From: Rubrivivax sp.
GTDB taxonomy: Bacteria; Pseudomonadota; Gammaproteobacteria; Burkholderiales; Burkholderiaceae_C
Direction: 5' to 3'
Length of the DNA stretch: 36,170 nucleotides
Assembly (NCBI GenBank): GCA_022843905.1
Contig: JALHMT010000057.1
Coordinates: 1-36,170 of the forward strand
Made by a program: the position numbers and the translations under genes. Within the stretch, counting starts at the first letter, position 1, and each line of letters opens with the position of its first letter. A model generated the notes under the pieces. The model saw nothing but the letters and a program-made list of their open reading frames with translations, was not told the origin of the DNA and made no database searches. This document shows positions 30,761-36,170 of the stretch, piece by piece.

Positions 30761-32014
30761 ATGGCCACACCGCTTTCCCCGCAACCGCTCTTCGACCCCG
30801 CGCGGCACGAGCCGCTGACGGCCACGCCGTGGAACGCCGAGCTCGCACGCGCCGCCATCCGCCGCATCGCGGCGTCGGCCGAGCTGGAGTTCGAGCGCCG
30901 CGGTCCGCACGCCGGCAGCTGGCGCAGCCACCCGCTGGACGAGCCCAAGCCGCCCGACAGGCGCGCCTTCGACCTCTACATGGGCGCCGGCGGCGTCATC
31001 TGGGCGCTGCGCGACCTGGCCTCGCAGGGCGCCATCGAACTGCGCACCGACTTCACGCCGTGGATCGCCGGGCTGCTGGAACGCAACCGCACGGTGCTCG
31101 GCACGCCCCAGCACGGCACGGCCTCCTTCCTGTGCGGTGACGCCGGCCTGCTGCTGCTGCAGTGGAGCGTGAGCCGCGACAGCGCCACCGCCGACGCGCT
31201 GCATGCCATCGTGACGGGCAACCTGCACAACACCGCGCTCGAGGCGCTGTGGGGCAACCCGGGCACGGTGCTGGCCGCCATCCACATGGCCGAGGCCACC
31301 GGGCAGATGCGCTGGATGCAGCTGGTGCAGCAGGCCGTGCAGGTGCTGCTGGAGCAGATGCAGATCTCGCCCGACACCGGCACCTGGGCCTGGCGGCAGG
31401 ACCTCTACGGTCGCACCTGCTGGTACCTGGGCGGCGGGCACGGCTTCGCAGGCAACGTCTTCCCGGCGCTGCGCGCGGCCGACATGCTGGACGCTGTGAC
31501 CATTCAGACCTTCGTGATGCGCGCGCAGCAGACGCTGGAGGCCACGGCGCTGCACGGAGAGCAAGGCATCAACTGGGCCGCGGCAGCCGACGCCGAGCGC
31601 GTGCAGAAGGCGCGCGAGCTGGGCTATCTGCCGCTGGTGCAGGACTGCCACGGTGCGCCGGGCATCATCTGCCGCCTGGCCACGGTGCCGCGCGACGAGG
31701 CCTGGGACGCGCTGCTGCGCGGCGCCGGCGAACTGACCTGGCACGCCGGCCCGGTGATCAAGGGCAGCAATCTGTGCCATGGCACCGCCGGCAGTGCGCT
31801 GGCCTGCCTGAAGCTGTGGCGCCGCTTCCGCGACGACCAGTGGCTGGACCGCGCTCGCCGCCTGGCCATGCACGCCATCGAGCAGTGCGAACGCCACCGC
31901 ACGCAGCACGGCATGGGCCGCCACAGCCTGTGGACCGGCGACCCGGGGCTGGCCTGCGTGCTGTGGAACTGCCTCGTGCCGGACGACCGGTTTCCGACGC
32001 TGGACCACTTCTGA
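30761..32014 (+). CDS. stand-alone LanC-like protein
   Basis: A 417-residue protein with the toroidal alpha-barrel repeats of lanthionine cyclases. The zinc site is visible as C296 (QDCHGAPGI), C339 and H340 (NLCHGTAGSALACL), and H227 lies in GGGHGFAG where LanC has its active-site His. LanC enzymes add Cys thiols to dehydrated Ser/Thr of a lanthipeptide. Here no precursor peptide, dehydratase (LanB/LanM) or transporter is seen in the window, so it is likely a LanC-like protein of another role; eukaryotic relatives (LANCL) add glutathione to dehydroamino acids in damaged proteins. The role is inferred. The class V aminotransferase gene follows 49 bases downstream. Confidence 0.85.
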   Translation: MATPLSPQPLFDPARHEPLTATPWNAELARAAIRRIAASAELEFERRGPHAGSWRSHPLDEPKPPDRRAFDLYMGAGGVIWALRDLASQGAIELRTDFTPWIAGLLERNRTVLGTPQHGTASFLCGDAGLLLLQWSVSRDSATADALHAIVTGNLHNTALEALWGNPGTVLAAIHMAEATGQMRWMQLVQQAVQVLLEQMQISPDTGTWAWRQDLYGRTCWYLGGGHGFAGNVFPALRAADMLDAVTIQTFVMRAQQTLEATALHGEQGINWAAAADAERVQKARELGYLPLVQDCHGAPGIICRLATVPRDEAWDALLRGAGELTWHAGPVIKGSNLCHGTAGSALACLKLWRRFRDDQWLDRARRLAMHAIEQCERHRTQHGMGRHSLWTGDPGLACVLWNCLVPDDRFPTLDHF

Positions 32015-32063
32015 AGGCGGACCTGTCCATGGGCGCAGACGCCGCTTCGTCGACAATCGGTCC

Positions 32064-33266
32064 ATGAGCACGAACCTCCGCATCCCCGGCGCCCGCGCGC
32101 TGCATTCCCCCGGTCCCACGCACATCCCCGACGAGGTGCTGGCGGCCATGCACCGCCAGCCGATGGACCTGGCCGACCCGCGTGTCGAGGCCACCGTCGA
32201 TGCCTGCGAAGCGGACCTGCGCCGGCTGGTCGACGGCGCCGACGCCGGCATCTTCATGTACGCCGCCAACGGCCACGGCGCGTGGGAAGTGGCCATCGAG
32301 AACCTGCTGCCGATGGACGGCCTGGTGCTGATCCCGGGCACCGGGCACTTCAGCGACCAGTGGGCGATCCAGGTCGAGGCCCTCGGCCGGCGCACGGTGC
32401 GCACGCCCTGGCGCGAAGGCCATCCGATCGACCCGAACGACATCGAGCGTGCGCTGCGCGCCGACGTGAAGCGCGAGATCGCGGCGGTGTTCGTGGTGCA
32501 CACCGACACCTCGAGCGGCGTGACCAGCGACATCGACGCGATGCGCGCAGCGGTCGATGCCGCCGACCACCCGGCCGTCTTCGTCGTCGACGCCGTGGCC
32601 TCGCTGGGCGCGGCACCGCTTTCGATGGACCGGCAGCGCATCGACGTCATCGTGGGCGCATCGCAGAAGGGCCTGATGCTGCCGCCGGGCATCGGCTTCG
32701 TGACCATCAACGACAAGGCCGCGCGCGTGGGCAAGGCCAACCCGGCGCCACGTTTCTACTGGGACTGGACACGCCGCGCCGACGAGCAGAGCTACCGCAA
32801 GTTCTGCGGCACGCCGCCGCTGAACCTGCTGTACGGCATGCAGAAGGGGCTGGAACTGCTTTTCGCGGAAGGCCTGGAGAACGTGTTCGCGCGGCACCGC
32901 CGTCTTTCGGGGCTGGTGCATGCGGCCGTGTCGGGGTGGAGCGAGGGGGGCGGCATCGACTTCTTCTGCCGCGTGCCGGCGGCGCGCTCGGTGTCGGTGA
33001 CGGCGGTGCGCACGGCGCCGGGCGTCGACCCCGATGCCTTGCGGGCCGTGGCGCGCGAGCGCTTCCAGGTGGCGATCGCGGGCGGGCTGGGTCCCTTGGC
33101 GGGGCGGGTGTTCCGCATCGGGCATCTCGGGGATCTGAACGAGCCGATGATCCTGGGGGCTTTGGCCGGGGTGGAAGCTGCGTTGCTGGCGCAGGGGGTG
33201 CCCGTGGGGCGCGACGGCCTGCGTCGGGCGGTGGATGCGCTGGTGGCGGATCGCTCGGGTTCTTAG
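32064..33266 (+). CDS. class V PLP aminotransferase (alanine/serine-glyoxylate type)
   Basis: A 400-residue aminotransferase. It begins with HSPGPTHIPDEVLAAM, the usual opening of the alanine-glyoxylate group. The PLP lysine is in VGASQKGLMLPPGIGFV, and FVVDAVASLGAAPLSMD carries the PLP-contacting Asp. The C-terminal small domain has FRIGHLGDLNEPMILGAL. Substrates of this group include serine, alanine and glyoxylate. The gene follows the LanC-like gene and ends 22 bases before a large inverted-repeat element. Confidence 0.92.
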   Translation: MSTNLRIPGARALHSPGPTHIPDEVLAAMHRQPMDLADPRVEATVDACEADLRRLVDGADAGIFMYAANGHGAWEVAIENLLPMDGLVLIPGTGHFSDQWAIQVEALGRRTVRTPWREGHPIDPNDIERALRADVKREIAAVFVVHTDTSSGVTSDIDAMRAAVDAADHPAVFVVDAVASLGAAPLSMDRQRIDVIVGASQKGLMLPPGIGFVTINDKAARVGKANPAPRFYWDWTRRADEQSYRKFCGTPPLNLLYGMQKGLELLFAEGLENVFARHRRLSGLVHAAVSGWSEGGGIDFFCRVPAARSVSVTAVRTAPGVDPDALRAVARERFQVAIAGGLGPLAGRVFRIGHLGDLNEPMILGALAGVEAALLAQGVPVGRDGLRRAVDALVADRSGS

Positions 33267-33288
33267 CCAGTCGCGCTTCGGCGCGATC

Positions 33289-33519
33289 GCCGGCACGGGG
33301 CGGCCGGGCCGGGGGCAGGCTGCTGGGTCCTCGCTGTGCGAGGACTTCCCTGCGATGCTCGCGGCCGGGGCCGCGTCGCAGAACTCGCTGCGTTCGCTGC
33401 GCTCTCTTCGCTCAAACACCTGCGACGAGTCAGATGACGACTCGCGCTGCGCGCGAGGCCCCGGCCGCTGCGCTTCTCGGCGGCGCAGACTGCCCCCGGC
33501 CCGGCCGCCCCGTGCCGGC
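33289..33519. repeat. 231-bp nested inverted-repeat element
   Basis: A perfect 30-bp inverted repeat at its ends (33289-33318 and 33490-33519) encloses 171 bases. Inside are a nested 12-bp pair (33361-33372 with 33457-33468), an 8-bp pair (33374-33381 with 33420-33427) and a small hairpin near 33426. The element lies between convergent genes, so it can act as a two-way terminator. The layout and GC-rich arms look like a dispersed Burkholderiales repeat, or a defective transposable element; no open frame with a transposase pattern is present. Confidence 0.85.
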
Positions 33520-33550
33520 TCCGGGAAGCACCAGTGGCTCTTGATGCCCT

Positions 33551-34486
33551 TTATTCCGGGACGGTGTCCGTGCCGCTGGTGTTGCCGCCGCGTGCTGCTG
33601 CGGCCCGCACGTTCAGCCACGCGCTGGTGGCGCCGCAGACGGTGATGATGGCCATGCCGACCAGGGCCCAGCGGTCGGGGAACTGCTGGAAGACGAGCCA
33701 GCCGATGAAGGCGGCGGCGGGGATCTGCACGTAGGAGAACGGCATCAGTGTGGCGGTGGAGGCCTTGCCGAAGGCGTTGATGAGCAGCAGGTGGCCGAAG
33801 GTGCCCAGCGCGCCGATCAGAGTCATCAAGGCCCAGTGCTTGGGGGTGGCCGCGGCCAGCGCGCCCGTGATGTCGACGGTGCTGGCCAGCAGCACCGGCA
33901 CCAGCACGGCGGTGCCTACGAAGCCGGTCCAGAAGTGCGTGGTCAGCGGGTGGTCCAGGCCCGCCATGCGGCTGGTCAGCACCTGGAACGAGGCATAGCA
34001 GACGGCACCCGTCAACGGCAGCAGCACGGCCCAGCCGAACAGGCCGCTGCCCGGGCGCGTGACGAGCAGCGCGCCGCCGAAGGCGCCCAGCACCAGCAGC
34101 CAGCGCAGCGGCGTCACGCGCTCCTTCAGCAGCCAGGCGGCCATCAGCGTGACGAGCACCGGGGTGAGCATGACGATGGACGTCAGCTCGGCCACCGGCA
34201 TGTACTGCAGGCCGAAAAAGCTCATCGCGCTGGTGATCATCAGCAGCAGGCCGCGCACGGTCTGGAAGCGCGGGTGGCCGCAGGCGAAGCGCAGGCGCGG
34301 GTCGGCGGCGATCCACACCGCCATCACCACCGCCTGGAACAGGTAGCGGCCAGTCAGCAGCAGCAGCACCGGCATCAGCGCGCCCAGGTAGCGCGTGGTG
34401 TTGTCCATCGCCGCGAAGCAGCAGGTGGCCAGCACCATCAGCAGCACGCCCAGCAGGGGGTGCGAACCGGCGCCGGCCGTCGTCAT
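33551..34486 (-). CDS. EamA/DMT-superfamily permease
   Basis: A 311-residue membrane protein with ten predicted helices in two EamA repeats. Visible helices include LLGVLLMVLATCCFAAMDN, GLLLMITSAMSFFGLQYM, LTSIVMLTPVLVTLMAAWLL, and in the second half HWALMTLIGALGTFGHLLLI. The first repeat carries the typical RYL..A motif and the second TATLMPFSYVQIPAAAFIGW. Such permeases export metabolites or amino acids; the cargo is unknown. The ATG at 34486 overlaps the stop of the PHP gene by four bases (ATGA), so the two are translationally coupled. Confidence 0.9.
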   Translation of the reverse strand: MTTAGAGSHPLLGVLLMVLATCCFAAMDNTTRYLGALMPVLLLLTGRYLFQAVVMAVWIAADPRLRFACGHPRFQTVRGLLLMITSAMSFFGLQYMPVAELTSIVMLTPVLVTLMAAWLLKERVTPLRWLLVLGAFGGALLVTRPGSGLFGWAVLLPLTGAVCYASFQVLTSRMAGLDHPLTTHFWTGFVGTAVLVPVLLASTVDITGALAAATPKHWALMTLIGALGTFGHLLLINAFGKASTATLMPFSYVQIPAAAFIGWLVFQQFPDRWALVGMAIITVCGATSAWLNVRAAAARGGNTSGTDTVPE

Positions 34487-35343
34487 GCCGGCGTGTGCAG
34501 CCGGTCGGCCAGCAGTTCCCACACCGGCGTCAGCCGGCCGGGCAGGTCGGGCAGGGTGCCCAGGTCGACGCGGCTTTCGCCGGGCGAATGGAAGTCGCTG
34601 CCGCGCGAGGCGGCCAGCTTGAACTCGATCGCGGTGTCGGCGTAGCGCACCTGCTCCGGCGTGCTGTGGCTGCCGGTCACCACTTCGACCGCCTGGCCGC
34701 CGTGGCCGATGAAGTCGGTGAACAGCGCCCACTCCTCGTTGGGCGTGAACTTGTAGCGTGCCGGGTGTGCGATGACGGCGACGCCGCCGGCGCCGGTGAT
34801 CCAGCCCACGGCGTCGCGCAGCGCAGCCCAGCGGTGCGGCACGTAGCCGGGCTTGCCTTCGGTGAGGTAGCGGTGGAAGACCTCGTGCGTGTGCGCGCAG
34901 ACGCCGGTCTCCACCAGGTAGCGCGCGAAGTGCGTGCGCGAGATCAGCTCGGGGTTGCCGACGTAGCGCAACGCACCCTCGAAGGCGCCGGGAATGCCCA
35001 CCTTGGCCAGGCCCTCGGCCATCTCCTGCGCGCGCGCCAGGCGACCGTTGCGCGTGGCCGCCAGGCCGGCCACGAGCGCTTCGTTGTCAGGGTCGAAGCC
35101 CAGGCCCACGATGTGCACGGTGACGTGGGCGAAGGTCACCGAGATCTCGGTGCCGGTCAGGTACTGCATGCCCTGCGCCAGGGCGGCTTCGCGGGCGCGC
35201 TGCTGGCCACCGATCTCGTCGTGGTCGGTCAGTGCCCAGAGTTCGACGCCACCGGCCCGGGCGCGTTCGGCCAGCGCTTCGGGGGTCAGGGTGCCGTCGG
35301 AGACGTTGCTGTGGCAGTGGAGGTCTGCGTTCAGGAGATGCAC
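34483..35343 (-). CDS. PHP-domain phosphoesterase (YciV/TrpH type)
   Basis: A 286-residue PHP-domain protein. The metal-binding motifs are DLHCHSNVSDGTLTPEAL, LTDHDEIGG, HIVGLGFD, IAHPARYK and SRGSDFHSPGES. This is the YciV/TrpH class, which includes RNase AM (Rnm) and 3',5'-nucleotide bisphosphate phosphatases; which activity applies here is not shown. The start is GTG at 35343, directly before the first motif. It is coupled to the permease gene by an ATGA overlap. Confidence 0.92.
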   Translation of the reverse strand: MHLLNADLHCHSNVSDGTLTPEALAERARAGGVELWALTDHDEIGGQQRAREAALAQGMQYLTGTEISVTFAHVTVHIVGLGFDPDNEALVAGLAATRNGRLARAQEMAEGLAKVGIPGAFEGALRYVGNPELISRTHFARYLVETGVCAHTHEVFHRYLTEGKPGYVPHRWAALRDAVGWITGAGGVAVIAHPARYKFTPNEEWALFTDFIGHGGQAVEVVTGSHSTPEQVRYADTAIEFKLAASRGSDFHSPGESRVDLGTLPDLPGRLTPVWELLADRLHTPA

Positions 35344-35416
35344 GGACGGATTGTCGGCGATGCCTTCGTCCGCTGCAGGGTGCAGGGCTGCAGCTCCCCG
35401 CTGCTATCGTGCCGGG

Positions 35417-36037
35417 ATGAGCACCGGCATCCACTTCTACGAACCGCGCCTGGGCCACGGCCTGCCGCACGACCCCTTCAACGCCATCGTCGCGCCGCGG
35501 CCCATCGGCTGGGTGTCCACGCGCAGCGCCAGCGGCGTGCTGAACCTGGCGCCCTACAGCTTCTTCAACGCCTTCAACTACACGCCGCCGCTGATCGGCT
35601 TTTCCAGCATCGGCTGGAAGGACTCGCCGCGCAACTGCCAGGAGACCGGCGAATTCGTCTGGAACCTGTGCACGCGGCCGCTGGCTGAGGCCATGAACGT
35701 CACCTGCGCGCCGGTCGGCCCCGAGGTCGACGAGTTCGCGCTGGCGGGCCTCACGCCCGAGCCGTCCCGCATCGTCGGCGTGCCGCGCGTGGCCGAGAGC
35801 CCGGTGGCCATGGAATGCCGCGTGTCGCAGATCGTTCAGCTGCAGGGCGCCGACGGCACCAAGGTCGACACCTGGCTGGTGCTCGGCGAGGTGGTGGGCG
35901 TGCACATCACGGCCTCGCTGCTGGTGGACGGCATCTACCAGACCGCCGCGGCGCAGCCGGTGATGCGCGGCGGCGGCCCGGCCGACTACTTCGAGCTCGA
36001 CCCGGCGCGGCGCTTCAGGATGTTCCGCCCGACGTGA
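35417..36037 (+). CDS. flavin reductase-like FMN-binding protein
   Basis: A 206-residue protein with the split-barrel flavin reductase fold. The opening PFNAIVAPRPIGWVSTRSAS and LAPYSFFNAFNYTPPLIGFS form the FMN pocket; NCQETGEFVWNLCTRPLAEAMN and ESPVAMECRVSQIV are the typical later motifs. Relatives are NAD(P)H:FMN reductases or FMN-binding proteins of unknown reaction. It starts at ATG 35417 and is divergent from the PHP gene, 73 bases away. It is convergent with the lolC-like gene, 16 bases apart. Confidence 0.92.
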   Translation: MSTGIHFYEPRLGHGLPHDPFNAIVAPRPIGWVSTRSASGVLNLAPYSFFNAFNYTPPLIGFSSIGWKDSPRNCQETGEFVWNLCTRPLAEAMNVTCAPVGPEVDEFALAGLTPEPSRIVGVPRVAESPVAMECRVSQIVQLQGADGTKVDTWLVLGEVVGVHITASLLVDGIYQTAAAQPVMRGGGPADYFELDPARRFRMFRPT

Positions 36038-36053
36038 GCTTCAGGCCTGTCGC

Positions 36054-36170
36054 TCATTCGTAGCGCAGCGCCTCGGCGGGGTTGACGCGGCTGGCGCGCC
36101 AGCTCGGGTACAGCGTGGCCACGAAGGCCAGCATCAGCGAGACGGCGACGATGGGTACCACGTCGCTCAT
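36054..36170 (-). CDS. lolC: C-terminal part of a LolC/LolE-type lipoprotein-releasing permease (partial)
   Basis: The last 38 residues of a gene that continues past the window edge. The end reads VSLMLAFVATLYPSWRAS, then RVNPAEALRYE and a stop. This is the last helix and the conserved PSWRASR-x-x-PAEALRYE tail of LolC/LolE permeases, which release outer-membrane lipoproteins from the inner membrane with the ATPase LolD. MacB-type permeases share a weaker form of this tail. The true start is outside the window. Confidence 0.8.
   Translation of the reverse strand: MSDVVPIVAVSLMLAFVATLYPSWRASRVNPAEALRYE

Noticed and set aside
34486..34732. Longer start for the DMT permease
   Set aside because: The extension overlaps the PHP gene in another frame, has no helix pattern, and the ATGA overlap at 34483-34486 explains the start.

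Overview
The window is a GC-rich chromosomal segment with dense genes, short gaps, ATGA/TGATG overlaps and strong codon bias. Together with a sigma-28-type chemotaxis promoter, YceH, ETF-QO, the CoA-transferase pair and LolC/E-type permease, this points to a motile, aerobic betaproteobacterium of the order Burkholderiales (Rubrivivax/Leptothrix/Methylibium-like). The placement is an inference from protein style and gene content. No rRNA, tRNA, CRISPR array, intact insertion sequence or phage gene was seen.

Layout. 1-2.3 kb: a DJ-1/PfpI-family protein and two small membrane proteins of unknown role. 2.3-9.9 kb (minus strand): a chemotaxis operon in the order STAS protein, cheA, soluble triple-PAS chemoreceptor, cheW, cheR, cheB. 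It is preceded by a very good sigma-28 (FliA) promoter. No cheY or cheD is present, so the output regulator must be elsewhere. 10.2-12.3 kb: a VOC protein overlapping an acetyltransferase strikingly like the clinical aminoglycoside enzyme AAC(6')-Ib, then a remnant of a vapC toxin gene, a Spy/CpxP-like lipoprotein and an EthD-like protein.

12.4-16.8 kb is the most unusual part. A large protein joins an N-terminal lipase-like alpha/beta hydrolase, a middle domain and a C-terminal CHAT (caspase-like) protease. It is divergent from a 226-residue protein whose C-terminal half resembles TNT/ADP-ribosyltransferase-fold NAD-consuming toxins. The pair is a candidate for an undescribed cell-death or conflict system. 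17.0-19.2 kb: a small periplasmic protein, a tiny charged protein, a seven-helix membrane protein that seems to start at ATC, and a GNAT acetyltransferase.

19.2-24.1 kb: lipid and thiol metabolism, with ETF-ubiquinone oxidoreductase, an SDR, YceH, a hotdog thioesterase and a PLP-dependent cysteine synthase/desulfhydrase-like enzyme. 24.2-28.6 kb (minus strand): an operon of a TM-helix channel-like protein, a NarX-type kinase and a NarL-type regulator, then two small genes. Two matching 18-bp palindromes sit upstream of the two transcription units and probably define the regulon. 28.6-30.7 kb: a PAS-LuxR regulator divergent from scoA-scoB, with paired TACGTA boxes between them. 30.8-36.2 kb: a stand-alone LanC-like protein, a class V aminotransferase, a 231-bp inverted-repeat element, a DMT permease coupled to a PHP phosphoesterase, a flavin reductase-like protein and the 3' end of a lolC-like gene.
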